Shown in pieces: positions 32,994-43,178 of a stretch of 64,000 nucleotides of DNA (position 1 is its first letter; each line of letters opens with the position of its first letter). The stretch spans positions 248,001 to 312,000 of the forward strand of contig JALIHJ010000006.1 in NCBI GenBank assembly GCA_022984795.1, written 5' to 3'. This DNA is from Fabrea salina. Taxonomy: Eukaryota; Ciliophora; Heterotrichea; Heterotrichida; Fabreidae. The notes beneath the pieces are model-generated. The model was not told the DNA's origin, ran no database searches, and worked only from the letters and a program-made list of their open reading frames with translations. Position numbers and translations under genes: made by a program.

Positions 32994-35264
32994 ATGTCAT
33001 CAGGAAGTCATTTGTCCAAAGAACTGTTTGAACTCGTGAAGTCAATAGGTGAGTCGCGCAGCAAACAAGAAGAAGACAAAATAATCACTCAGGAACTTTC
33101 TACCCTCAAAGCCAAAATTGCAGAACCTTCAATACCCCCCAAAAAGATGAAGGAGTACCTTGTCAGAGCCATCTACATAGAGATGCTGGGCCACGACGCT
33201 TCCTTCGCCTACATCCACGCCATCAACCTCACCCGGTCCACTTCTGTCCAGGCCAAAAGAATAGGTTACATGACTTGTGCTCTCAGTCTGCCCCAAGACT
33301 CCCAGCTTTTGATCCTTTTAGTAGCCACTTTGCAAACAGACCTCAAGAGTTCTAACTACTTAGAAGCTTCTGGGGCACTTTCAGCAATTCTCAAGCTAGT
33401 CAATTCAGGAATGGTCCATGCTTTAAGTGACTCAGTGGTCAAACTAGTTAGTTCTCCTAACGAAATCATCAGGAAAAAGGCCATCATGGCTCTTATGAAG
33501 TTCACCAAACTGAACCCCTCCCTCATGAACGAGTACGACGTGCACTTCAGAAAGGCCCTTTGCGACAAGGACCCTTCTGTGATGGGTGCGTCTCTGAACT
33601 ACTTTTGGGACATGCTTCAAGAAGAAAGACTCAGACCTTACTACAAAGACTTGATTCCTTCCTTCGTTGTAATACTCAAACAAATAATAGACCACAGACT
33701 CCCCAGGGACTACGACTACCACAGAATGCCTGCTCCTTGGCTCCAAATCAAGATTCTAGAGATCTTGGGTTTGCTAGGCCAGGACGACCAAAGGGCCAGT
33801 GAGCAAATGTACGAAATCTTAAGCGACGTTATGCGGAGAGCTGACGACACAGGAATCAACGCAGGTTACGCTATAGTTTACCAGTGCCTTAAAACTATCA
33901 CTACCATCTACCCCAACTCAGGTCTTATCGAAAACGCTGCCCACTGCATTTCTAGGTTTTTGACTAGTGAAAACCACAACCTGAAGTACACTGGAATTAC
34001 AGGGTTGATTTCAATCGTGAAAATAAACCCTACTTACGCCTCGCGTCACCAAATGGTAGTTGTTGACTGCCTCGAAGACACAGACGACACTCTTAAAAAG
34101 AAAACCCTTAACTTGCTGTTCAAAATGACCAACCCCAACAACATCAGAATCATCATTGAAAAGCTCATGAACTTCCTTAGGTCTGCAACCTTCGACCCCC
34201 ACCTCAAAGAAGAACTTGCTACTAAAATCAGCGACGTTGCTGAAAGGTTTGCTCCGGACTCTAAGTGGTACTTGCACACTATGAACACTGTTTTGGAACT
34301 GGCAGGCGAACACGTTAAACCTAGCATAGTCAACAACTTAGTCAGACTCGTTGACGAGTGGAGAGAAGACCCAGACATCGTCAAGTATACTGCTGAACAG
34401 TACTTAAAGATTTTGGAGGGTTCCAGCAACATCCAAGACCCCATGATGCGCACTGCGGCTTGGGTGTTGGGGGAGTTTGGCGACTACTTAGATTCTGAAA
34501 AACAAGAAAAGATCATGAAGGTGCTGTGCAAAGCACTTTCTAGACAGTTCGAAAACCCCCTAACTAAGGGCTGGGTCTTAACTGCTCTTTTGAAGTCAGG
34601 CAAAGGAATTCCCTCTGACGAGGTGAGGGAACTGGTCAGTAGGTTTTCAGCTTCAAGGAACGAAGACCTCCAGCAAAGGTGTTACGAGTTCGCAGGGATC
34701 TGCACTAAACTTTCCAATCCTGTGAGCTTCAAAGAGAACCAAGGGTTGTCTATAGACTTTGAACTGGGTTTTCTAGACAACTACGTGCAGGAACAAATCA
34801 TGCAAGGCGCAAGGACTTATGACCAAGAACGCAACCGCAGAGGAATTTCTTATATCATTTCAAAAAGCAAAGACAGTGGCAAGAGCTCGCAGCCTTTTGA
34901 AGGACTTAAGACCGAACCCTACGCTGCCCCTGTAGTGGAGAACCCTGCACCCTTCTTAGTGTCTACTCCACAAGAACCGCAAGTTGCTTCAGGCCTCCAA
35001 ATCAAACAAAAAGTATGGTCAAAGCAAGGCTACATAGGACAAATGCCTGCCAAAGAACCCAAACCAGCTCCCCCAGCTCCTGTGCCAACTAGTAACCCCT
35101 CTGCCCAGCGTTCTTACGCTCCACGCCAAAAAACTCAGAAAGAAATCGAGAAAGAAAAGTTCGCAGCTTCTCTGTTCGGAGGACTTAGTGAAGAACCCCC
35201 TGTAACTCAACAAGAACCCAAACCCAAAACCCAAGACCAAGGAAGCCTTTTAGACTTAATATAA
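32994..35264 (+). CDS. AP4E1: AP-4 adaptor complex epsilon subunit, without an ear domain
   Basis: 756 residues. The N-terminal trunk (about 1-600) is an adaptin alpha-solenoid; EYLVRAIYIEMLGHDASFAYIHA and IRKKAIMALMKF are close to AP-4 epsilon rather than AP-1 gamma or AP-2 alpha. AP-4 forms non-clathrin coats at the trans-Golgi network. The hinge (about 600-756) is Pro/Gln-rich with a SLFGGLSEE motif, and the protein ends without room for the C-terminal appendage found in longer family members. The stop shares one base with the next ATG. Confidence 0.82.
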   Translation: MSSGSHLSKELFELVKSIGESRSKQEEDKIITQELSTLKAKIAEPSIPPKKMKEYLVRAIYIEMLGHDASFAYIHAINLTRSTSVQAKRIGYMTCALSLPQDSQLLILLVATLQTDLKSSNYLEASGALSAILKLVNSGMVHALSDSVVKLVSSPNEIIRKKAIMALMKFTKLNPSLMNEYDVHFRKALCDKDPSVMGASLNYFWDMLQEERLRPYYKDLIPSFVVILKQIIDHRLPRDYDYHRMPAPWLQIKILEILGLLGQDDQRASEQMYEILSDVMRRADDTGINAGYAIVYQCLKTITTIYPNSGLIENAAHCISRFLTSENHNLKYTGITGLISIVKINPTYASRHQMVVVDCLEDTDDTLKKKTLNLLFKMTNPNNIRIIIEKLMNFLRSATFDPHLKEELATKISDVAERFAPDSKWYLHTMNTVLELAGEHVKPSIVNNLVRLVDEWREDPDIVKYTAEQYLKILEGSSNIQDPMMRTAAWVLGEFGDYLDSEKQEKIMKVLCKALSRQFENPLTKGWVLTALLKSGKGIPSDEVRELVSRFSASRNEDLQQRCYEFAGICTKLSNPVSFKENQGLSIDFELGFLDNYVQEQIMQGARTYDQERNRRGISYIISKSKDSGKSSQPFEGLKTEPYAAPVVENPAPFLVSTPQEPQVASGLQIKQKVWSKQGYIGQMPAKEPKPAPPAPVPTSNPSAQRSYAPRQKTQKEIEKEKFAASLFGGLSEEPPVTQQEPKPKTQDQGSLLDLI

Positions 35265-36175
35265 TGGGTAAAAATAAGGGCCTTAAGCTAAAACTTGTTC
35301 CTTTAGAAGGCGACAGCTCCCGAATGGTGTTTGCTCCAGTTGATTACGACGAAGACAAACTTTCACGCCTTAAGTCTTTAATAGGGAAAAAGTACTTTGG
35401 AGAAGAAGACTCAGAAGACTACGACGAAGTAGACATAGACCTGGACCCCAGCGCTATGGACAAAGAACAAATAGAAGTTCTAGAGGCTTTGTACGACGAA
35501 GACGAAGCAGAGATTCCTGACGACTTCTTGATGGTAGCTAACCAAGAACTAGACAAAGTCCTCGAAGAGTACTCTGACTCTGAAGAAGAGCCTCAACAAA
35601 CAATCAACCAAGAAGACCTCCGCGAAGCCATGAACGAGTTCATATCAGAACACCCAGCTATGTTCCAAAACGTAGAGGTTGACCTTCCAGAGTTCACTAG
35701 CGACGGACTAGTGATTCTCAGGAAGAAAAACTGCCAGCCCGAAAAAATAACCTTTGAAGAAGACCACGTGCTCCAAGAAATACTTCAAAGGGAAGAAGAA
35801 GAGGAAGTAGAAGACCTTCCAGAACCCCCCCAAAGAGACTTCAACGTAGACATTCAGTCTGTGACCAGCACCTGGTCCAACATAGACAACCGGCCCAAAG
35901 TCATCCAACTCGTTCCTAAACACAAAAAAGAAAAACCTAAGAAAGAAACCCCTCAAGTTGAGGAAAAAGAACCAGTTCAGTTCAAACGAGAACAAAGTGA
36001 GTCTAAAGAAGACAAAAAACAACGCAAACTCAAAGTCAAAGAACTCAAAAAAGCCAGCAGAGAAAGAAAAAAGGCCCTTAAAGAAACAGCAACTAGACAA
36101 AAACTCCAACACAACTCAGCACAAGCTAGAGGCTACGACATTGCACAAGGAGTTTCGGTATTAAAACTAAAGTGA
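35264..36175 (+). CDS. LTV1: LTV1-like 40S ribosome-assembly factor
   Basis: 303 residues, very acidic with a basic C-terminal helix. DYDEVDIDLDPS, ALYDEDEAEIPDDFLMVANQE, and the end KKALKETATRQKLQHN...SVLKLK resemble LTV1, which escorts the 40S subunit during nuclear export and head maturation. The assignment rests on these features and overall composition. It ends in TGA, one of at least two genes here that do, showing that TGA can terminate. The start overlaps the AP-4 epsilon stop by one base. Confidence 0.65.
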   Translation: MGKNKGLKLKLVPLEGDSSRMVFAPVDYDEDKLSRLKSLIGKKYFGEEDSEDYDEVDIDLDPSAMDKEQIEVLEALYDEDEAEIPDDFLMVANQELDKVLEEYSDSEEEPQQTINQEDLREAMNEFISEHPAMFQNVEVDLPEFTSDGLVILRKKNCQPEKITFEEDHVLQEILQREEEEEVEDLPEPPQRDFNVDIQSVTSTWSNIDNRPKVIQLVPKHKKEKPKKETPQVEEKEPVQFKREQSESKEDKKQRKLKVKELKKASRERKKALKETATRQKLQHNSAQARGYDIAQGVSVLKLK

Positions 36176-36186
36176 TTACTTAATAA

Positions 36187-37599
36187 CTACTCTGTCCAAC
36201 TAAAATCCAGAAACTTTCCACAAGTTTCAAAAGGCAGCAGAAAAGTAGCAACTAGCATCAGTCCGTTAGTTACAAGTAGTAGTATGAACGGCCCTGCTTT
36301 AGTCCAGTCCAGCAGCACTGTGAACACAAACGGAGCAAACAAGGTTGCAGCTCTGCCTATTGCGTTTTGAATAGAGAACCCCAGTTCCCTGAGTTCAGTC
36401 TCGTAAACCTCAGAAGTGTAAGTGTACAGCATGCAAAAAGTACTGTTGTTCAAAGAGTTAATCAAAATAACCAGCACATATAATGCAAAGCTGTCTGCCA
36501 AGGGAATGCTTGCAGCACTCAACAACACTAGGAAGAAAAAAGACAACTCGAGAGTGCCCTTTCTGCCTAAAGCAGGCAGGTCTATCAAGTAAGTGCTTCC
36601 TAAAGTGATGAAACACTGCGCCCCTATTGCTATCAAAATCAAGTACAAAACAGAACTGTCTTCTTCGTCCGTGCCAAAAAGCCTCGGAAGTATGTAGAAC
36701 AATCCATAGTAAGAAAATATCGCACAACTCCATAAACACACCAAAAGCAAAGTTGTGAGTCTGTGGGTTTTGTCAAACAGAAAAGAAAACCTAGTAGGAC
36801 CTCTTTCTACGTGCAGAGGAAAAGTTAAGTACACGTTATCGTACTCTTCTTCGTTGAGTGGCGGCTTTTTGTTAACTTTGGCTATATACTCTAAAGAGTT
36901 ACTTGCAACCGAGTACCTTTGTTTTCTGGCTGAAAACAAAGGACTCTCCACTGCAAACATACTAAACACTATTCCTATTATTATTGGAATTGCAGCAGCA
37001 ATCAGTAACTCCCTCCACCTGTCTGACTCTAAGTTAGGTGCCAGCCACATAGCTATCAGCACTATGTAGATCTGCCCCACTCCAAATACCAACTCTACAA
37101 TCATCACGTAGGCTCCTCTTTGCTCAGTAGTGCAGGACTCCACTGAGAGTGCAATGTACGGAGGAACGCTCATTGATATAGCCACTCCTGCAAAGGCCCT
37201 CAGCACAATGAAACTCCAGAACTCAGGCATCAGGGCTGAGGCTATTCCTAGCAGAAACAAAGCTGCATAAGTGTACTTAACTACCTCCAAGCGGCCCCAC
37301 TCGTCTCCATAAATGCCTATTATGATGTAGCCCAAACTCATTCCTCCAAATATAATGCCTCCCATTAAGCCTAGTTGCAAAGTAGACAAGCTCCATTCGT
37401 CTTCAAGCATAAAAGACACCAAACTAAAAATAGTTACTTCAGCTCCGTCTGCAAAGGAACCAGTTCCAGTGACTCCGAAAAGCAAGTATTGATAAACTCC
37501 AAAGCCGATTCTATTGAGAATCTTTTCTATTCTGTTGTTGGCTTGGTCTTTTCGGTCTTCTTCCTGAACAAGAGGGTTGGTTTCTTTGTCTGCACACAT
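36187..37599 (-). CDS. Major facilitator transporter, SV2/organic-ion type
   Basis: 470 residues with about 12 TM helices. The opening FGVYQYLLFGVTGTGSFADGAEVTIFSL and the loop GDEWGRLEVV (between TM2 and TM3) match the SV2 and organic cation transporter branches, and the PPYIALSVESCTTEQRGAY segment corresponds to the E-x(6)-R motif after TM4. FGTDEEDSSVLYL is an external loop. Substrate not predictable. It follows another transporter gene on the same strand by 12 nt. Confidence 0.86.
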   Translation of the reverse strand: MCADKETNPLVQEEDRKDQANNRIEKILNRIGFGVYQYLLFGVTGTGSFADGAEVTIFSLVSFMLEDEWSLSTLQLGLMGGIIFGGMSLGYIIIGIYGDEWGRLEVVKYTYAALFLLGIASALMPEFWSFIVLRAFAGVAISMSVPPYIALSVESCTTEQRGAYVMIVELVFGVGQIYIVLIAMWLAPNLESDRWRELLIAAAIPIIIGIVFSMFAVESPLFSARKQRYSVASNSLEYIAKVNKKPPLNEEEYDNVYLTFPLHVERGPTRFSFLFDKTHRLTTLLLVCLWSCAIFSYYGLFYILPRLFGTDEEDSSVLYLILIAIGAQCFITLGSTYLIDLPALGRKGTLELSFFFLVLLSAASIPLADSFALYVLVILINSLNNSTFCMLYTYTSEVYETELRELGFSIQNAIGRAATLFAPFVFTVLLDWTKAGPFILLLVTNGLMLVATFLLPFETCGKFLDFSWTE

Positions 37600-37611
37600 A
37601 TTTATGCGTTA

Positions 37612-38898
37612 TTATAAAAAAAAGCAAAACAGGGAGCCTATGAAGGAAGAAATCCCTGCAGTCAGCAGTCCGAACTTGTTGTCGTCTTGTTCTGGCCACA
37701 TCACAAAAGCACAAGGAAACACTCCTAACACCAAAATCTGTGCAAAAAACAATGAAACTTGCAAAAGGTGGTTCCAAGGAGTGCTTTTGTCTGAGTTCTT
37801 GAAAGAGTTCATGAGTTCGTAAGGCAACACACAGTTACTCCCTATTGCAAAGCCACAAAGCGGAATCAGCACAAAAACAGACCTAAAGTCTTCTACGAAG
37901 AAAGTAGGCACTAGCAACACCGAACACAGCAAATTAGAAATCCCTAAAAAGTAAGAACTCGGAATGAGCTTGTCTTCTTTCAGTTTGTAAATTAAAAGAA
38001 TCGAAGTTAAAGTGATGATTCCCGTCAGCAGCAAAGAAAAAGCCCCCCAAGACACTCCTACATCAAACACGTGTCTGTCAAAGCTCAAACTCGAAGTCCC
38101 CAGTAAAGAAAAAGTCACCCAAGAAGAAGCATAAAGCGATATCAAAACGTTACTTCCAATACAAAAAAAGTAGCCTGCACTCAAAACCCAGATCTTCTTG
38201 GGAGCTCTTTTAAACAGCTTCAGTGACTTCAAAGGGTTTGCAAGTGGCTCTTTGAACTCAGGAATGCTGGGAACCCCCGCAAAAGCCCCTAGTAAAAAGA
38301 ACACTCCTGACAGCAGGTAACTAAAAGTCATGTTGTCTCCTACTGCGTAGTACAAATACAAAGAGTACTTTTCAAATATGTTGCAAGAAGCCACGAAAAA
38401 CCCTCCTATTCTGCCCAAACACCCTGAGCCCAGTAACAATTGGGACTGAGTCACTTCTGACAGCAAACAACACAGTCCAGAGTGACTCACTCCCATCAAA
38501 GCAAACCCCAAGAACCCTGCAGCCACTGCTACTGAACGCACCTTCCAGCCCTTTTCCACGGATTCTCCGAAGTACCACTCAGCTATTCCTCCGGAAAAAA
38601 CGAATATCCCAATGCCTGCCACCATTACTCCACACAAAGAGTAAACCAAACACTTCATTCTGTTGGCTTCAAAGGCTTTGTTGCTTGCAGGGTAGATCCC
38701 AAACAGTCCGTAAACTGGAACTAACCAAATAAAAGCTACGTGCAAACTCGAGCACCCTAGTCTCATAAAGTAGGGGTTAATAAACACTGACTGCAAAGCA
38801 TAATCTAAATATAGCGTACGGAACTCCAAAGAAAACACAAAGAAACACAACGCCCAAGGACTGGAAGTAGAAGTCCTTAGCATCTTGTTTGACTCCAT
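37612..38898 (-). CDS. Polytopic membrane transporter (MFS-like)
   Basis: 428 residues from MESNKMLRTS, with about 12 hydrophobic segments in two groups of six and a central hydrophilic loop (SIPEFKEPLANPLKSLKLFKR). LYLDYALQSVFINPYFMRLG and GRIGGFFVASCNIF resemble MFS sugar-porter-like proteins such as SLC45, but the match is weak. The frame stays open to an ATG at 38958, but that would overlap the divergent gene; 38898 is preferred, leaving 5 nt between the start codons. The downstream SV2-like transporter... lies upstream in coordinates (ends at 37599). Confidence 0.75.
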   Translation of the reverse strand: MESNKMLRTSTSSPWALCFFVFSLEFRTLYLDYALQSVFINPYFMRLGCSSLHVAFIWLVPVYGLFGIYPASNKAFEANRMKCLVYSLCGVMVAGIGIFVFSGGIAEWYFGESVEKGWKVRSVAVAAGFLGFALMGVSHSGLCCLLSEVTQSQLLLGSGCLGRIGGFFVASCNIFEKYSLYLYYAVGDNMTFSYLLSGVFFLLGAFAGVPSIPEFKEPLANPLKSLKLFKRAPKKIWVLSAGYFFCIGSNVLISLYASSWVTFSLLGTSSLSFDRHVFDVGVSWGAFSLLLTGIITLTSILLIYKLKEDKLIPSSYFLGISNLLCSVLLVPTFFVEDFRSVFVLIPLCGFAIGSNCVLPYELMNSFKNSDKSTPWNHLLQVSLFFAQILVLGVFPCAFVMWPEQDDNKFGLLTAGISSFIGSLFCFFL

Positions 38899-38903
38899 AA
38901 TAA

Positions 38904-41630
38904 ATGGAACCTGGAGTTTCTTCAAGACAAGAGTCCCAGTCTTCAGGCGCAATGGCACTTTACAGAATGACTATCAACCAAGAAGACAGACTGCTCAGTA
39001 AACTTTCAAAAGCCTCTTTAGGCATGGCTTTCCCCAGTTGCCTCATTGGAGTCTTGGGGTTGGCAGCTTATTTGAAAACCAGCCACATTTTCCTCATAAT
39101 CCCTCCTTTTGTTTCTTTAGTAGCGTTTGGGGGGTCCGTTGCTACTTACTTAAGTGCTAAGTACGCCAGGGCGAACTTAACGCGGCAAAGAGCAATGATA
39201 GGTTCCTGGAAAGGGTTGGTAGCTCAGGACACGTTGATGTATTCACTGTACTTTTTGCACGTAGCTGCGAGTTTTTACTTCTTTTTAGGAGTGATTTCTT
39301 TGATTTCCCAAGAAGTACTTATGGGGCCTATAGACGACGAAGAGCAGAAGTGGAAGATCAGGTGGTTGCTTTTTTTCATAAGTGGAGGGTGTTTGAAGTA
39401 CATTTTGGGGTACCTTTACATTTTCTGGGTTGCGTGTAAGCTTGCAGTGGACTACGAAAACATCCAGAACTACTTCCAGGTGATCCAGTACACCTTGAAC
39501 TGCATGGGAGTTGCTTTGGTGTTTTGTCCCACAGTGTACTGGTGGTACTGGAGTGCTTTTAGCATACAAGAAGAACTCAACCCCATAATCATCAAGGCAG
39601 GAGTGCTCCTTGGAGTCTTTATACTGAGTATTTCTATGCTGAACTACTACTCTGCTTACAAAGAAAAGCCCAACCAACTTGTTTTGTCTATGATTTTGCA
39701 AATCATTTCTATTATATTTTGCAGTTTCTACGTAGTAATGATTGTTGTTTACACACAAAGCTACTTGAATTCTCTTTACCCCAATTGTTATGACATCTTG
39801 CGCATGATGTCTTCTACCCACATCCAAAAACTAGGGTGTCCTTCTAAGTACTTGGCACTCTCAGACTCTACTAACTTTAACTGTACAAAAGGCCAAACTT
39901 CTTTAGCCTGGGAGGAACCCAGCCACTACGGGTGTCTGAATCCTCAGTGCTGCGACGTGATCTCACAGTCTTCTACTGCGGGACTGGACTACATGATTGG
40001 CTTCGCCGTCACTGCCATGCTGATGCTGAGTTTGACTTTTTACTCTTCTCGTTACTTGCTGCGCAAGATCCAGAAGTTTGGACTCAGTCAAGACAAACGA
40101 GTAGACGACAAAATATTTCTAGTTATTGTACTCAGCTTCTTCGTAGTGATGGCCTGGGCCTTTGCAGCTAAGTTCGAAGTAGACATTGCCGTTCCTCGAA
40201 CAGGCGTAAGTGTTCAGGTAAAAGACGCAGGTGCACTTCCTAGTAAATATCTGACTGAAGAATACTGTGTAAAAGGAATAGACATAGACATAGGTAGTAA
40301 CTGGAACTTAAGACGTGAGTTCTTAGTAGAGGTAAGTGCCCAAGGAGCTGAACTCAGAATTCTTGAGGGGCCTGAGTTCACAGCAACTGCTGTGGAAACC
40401 AAAAGAATTCTTAAGGAGTCAAGGTTGTGTCCCCACTACTTAGGAGTGCCTATTTTGGTTTCAGTGGAGTTGTGGGAAACACGGAGACTCCAAGAAGACT
40501 ACGAAGAAGACTACGAAGAAGACTACGAAGAACTTCCTCCCCAGCCAAAGTAAGCTTTACTTAGCTTTTTGTTCCAAAAAAACATAACTATCCATCCTGT
40601 GTCCTACAGCCAAGTTTCTCTAGCTGTGTTGGACGGAAAGCAACCCCTGGAAAACACTACTATTCAAAGCAAAAGCCACATACCACCCTTTGAGCACCAC
40701 TTGCCCAACCTAACTCTCCAGCTGCCCTTGGCTCCTAGAGCTTACTTGTCCTCAGTAAGCATCAGCAACCCTTTTTTTGCAGACACTACTTACAGTATTA
40801 GAGTGGGTGCTCTGCCTTACGGGAACTACTCAGTTCCAAGTGTGCACCTTGCTCCAGCAATTAACCAAACACTTTGCTTAAACGGCACAGTTCACGACTT
40901 CCATATGAACGAAAGAGTACCAAGTGGCAAAGCAGTGCTTAAAAAAGGAGCTTACTCAGCAAGTGCTTTTTTAACTCAAGCCTTCCAAAACAACACTTTT
41001 AGTTTCTGTAACTTGGAACCAGGGGTCTACACTCTGGAAGTTTCAGCAGACAAAAAGCACACAGCAGTGCTGTTAGTAACTCTCAGCCAAAACAAACAAC
41101 TTAGGGTGCCTGTGACTCCGTTTAACTTATCGCCTGACATGGTTAGATTTGTTTTGGGCTGGGAAGGCCAAACAGACCTAGACATCCACGCAGTTTTCAA
41201 CACAAACAAGTCCCAAACTTGTCTAGTAGACTTTGCAAACCCTAAATGCGGAGGTGCGAAACTCAAATCTTCCGAGAACCAAGAAAGTTTGACTCTAAGA
41301 GAAGTAGGAACAAGCCACTACCTTTTGTTTGTTAAGAAATACTCAAAGTCAGAAGGCACTCTAGGAACAACTGGAGCTTGGCTGAGCACTTACATTGCAA
41401 ACCACCACGAGCCAGTAAGCATTGTAGGAATTCCTTACGAAGACTCCCAGAAAGACGCTTGGTTGGGTTTGTGCTTAGAAGGAAGAAGAGGAGTCAAAAG
41501 TTTAGTTGCAGTGAACCAACTTCTCGAGTACAACTACTCCACAAACTACAAGCAAGTGTGCAAAACCCTGCTAGGAAAAGAAAGGTGGCCTCAAGAAGAA
41601 CTTGAAGCTGGCGAGATTCTAGTAGAATAA
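38904..41630 (+). CDS. Multi-TM protein with large C-terminal ectodomain (one 15-nt intron), family unknown
   Basis: Exons 38904-40549 and 40565-41630 give 903 residues. About eight TM helices span residues 35-430 (for example WLLFFISGGCLKYILGYLYIFW). Then come a likely extracellular stretch, a tandem EDYEEDYEEDYEE run next to the intron, and a roughly 350-residue beta-rich domain with many NxS/T sites and cysteines. RFVLGWEGQTDLDIHAVF resembles the TDLDLHV strand of YfaP/DUF2135-type beta domains. The overall combination is not one I recognise. A receptor, channel or adhesion role is possible but not shown. Confidence 0.75.
40550..40564 (+). other. 15-nt intron of the 903-residue membrane protein gene
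   Basis: GTAAGCTTTACTTAG. It begins with an in-frame TAA, and removal joins LPPQPN to FLFQKNITIHPV. Confidence 0.88.
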
Positions 41631-41639
41631 GAAAGTTAG

Positions 41640-43169
41640 TTAGTACTTCCTGGGGGACTTAGGAGTCACCTCGTTCAAGAACTCAGAGTAAGAAACTCTT
41701 CCGTCCCTGTCTTTGTCGTATCTATCCATTAAACTCTCTACGTCTTTCTTGCTTGCGAAAATTCCGTGGTCTTGTAAAACTGACTGAAATTCGTCCATAG
41801 TGATGTACCCGTTCCTGTCGCGGTCCACTGACTGAAAAGCGTCCAGCAAACTAAACAAAGGACGCCTGTCTAGTTTTTGCCTGATTGACTCAGCCACGCT
41901 TTCGCTTTCAAGGGAGATCTGCATGGCCCTTGTGATCCTGTAAGTAGTTTCAGAGGTAAAGACTCTGCGTCTTTCAGACCTAGTCACGTTGTAGGGAGAC
42001 CTGTTCCTGATGAGTCTAGCGTACTCAGGGTCTTTGGGAGTGAAGAGTTCGTTGAACTCTGAGTAACGCAGTCTTCTTTCCCCAGTGCTGCTGTAGTGTT
42101 TGAAAAGCAAAGAAATCTCGTCCCTCACTGGCCTGATTCCCAACTCCACCAAAGTTTCTTCAAAGTCAAGTTCGTTAACGTAGCCTTTGTCGTCAATGTC
42201 AAACATCCTAAAAGCGTCAATCAAGTTAAAGTCTGCCCTCAAAGAAAGGTCTTTAATAACAGCGTCTAAGTCACGAGCTAAGTTTATTTGCTGGAAGAAA
42301 ATACTCACGAGTTCTGACTCTTCCGAAACAGTTAAAGGTGAACGTCCAGATACCCTTGAAGGAGAAGCTCTGGTAGGCGAGCCCCGGCTAGGAGAACCCC
42401 GACTGGGGGAACCATAGGAGTTCCTAACAGGAGACCCAGACCTACGCAGGGGAGAAGAGTTTCTATAGGGACTCCTTCTGGAAGGAGAAACAGGAGAGTA
42501 GCCAGTCGTTTGAAGTGCTTCCACAAACTCTGAGTAACTCAGGCTTTCGTCCCCGTCAGTGTCTAGTCTCCTTAAAATAGCATCAACGTCTTCGTCAAAC
42601 AAAGGCACACCTTGTCTTCTGGCGAAGCTCAAAAACTTGTCCCTACTTATGAAACTAGTGCTGGGGTAGTCCATGACCTTAAATGCATCTAGGTTAGTGA
42701 AGTCTGGCCTGATTACTACGTCTTTGCGAGCTCCTTCAATGCGAGACTGCGACTGGCACTCTTTTTCCAAAAGTCTAGCAAGTAAGTACTCTGCGTCAAG
42801 GCTGAGTCTGGGGTAGGAAGTCCTAGAGACAGCCAAGTCCCTCAAAGCCATATTGGTGGAAGGCAGAGCTAGTTGCTGGAAGTCAGTCAGCTGGAGTCTT
42901 CCGTCAGAATCAGAGTCGTACTGCTTGACAAGCTGAGTGATTTCAAAATCAGACATAACTACGCGGTTTCTGTCAAGAAACTCGCGAATGTCCAGAAAGT
43001 TCAAATAACCGTTACTCAGTCGGTCCAAATGTTGGAAAGCAGAGTAGGGTTCGAAGCTCCTGTTTTCGCAAAGAGAGATTCTGCACAACTCAACATCTCT
43101 TTCGCACTGAGAAACTGTTTTGAAGAACTCAGCTAGTCTGCTTTCAGTTTCTAGACTTAATCTTGCCAT
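41640..43169 (-). CDS. Multi-EF-hand calcium-binding protein
   Basis: 509 residues. At least three canonical loops are visible: DSDSDGRLQLTDF, DTDGDESLSYSEF and DKDRDGRVSYSEF, plus DRDRNGYITMDEF, and degenerate ones such as DIDDKGYVNELDF, arranged in paired domains. A central linker (about 220-265) is built of SPSR/GSPTR repeats and should be disordered and phosphorylatable. Loops with D at 1, 3 and 5 and E/F near position 12 should bind calcium. It could be a cytoskeletal calcium sensor, which heterotrich ciliates use for contraction, but no specific family is assigned. It starts 9 nt after the upstream kinase gene's stop. Confidence 0.85.
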   Translation of the reverse strand: MARLSLETESRLAEFFKTVSQCERDVELCRISLCENRSFEPYSAFQHLDRLSNGYLNFLDIREFLDRNRVVMSDFEITQLVKQYDSDSDGRLQLTDFQQLALPSTNMALRDLAVSRTSYPRLSLDAEYLLARLLEKECQSQSRIEGARKDVVIRPDFTNLDAFKVMDYPSTSFISRDKFLSFARRQGVPLFDEDVDAILRRLDTDGDESLSYSEFVEALQTTGYSPVSPSRRSPYRNSSPLRRSGSPVRNSYGSPSRGSPSRGSPTRASPSRVSGRSPLTVSEESELVSIFFQQINLARDLDAVIKDLSLRADFNLIDAFRMFDIDDKGYVNELDFEETLVELGIRPVRDEISLLFKHYSSTGERRLRYSEFNELFTPKDPEYARLIRNRSPYNVTRSERRRVFTSETTYRITRAMQISLESESVAESIRQKLDRRPLFSLLDAFQSVDRDRNGYITMDEFQSVLQDHGIFASKKDVESLMDRYDKDRDGRVSYSEFLNEVTPKSPRKY

Positions 43170-43178
43170 TTAACGTTA

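Noticed and set aside
40569-41630. A separate 353-residue gene
   Set aside because: A 15-nt intron at 40550-40564 joins it in frame to the preceding membrane protein, and its own first ATG would be internal.
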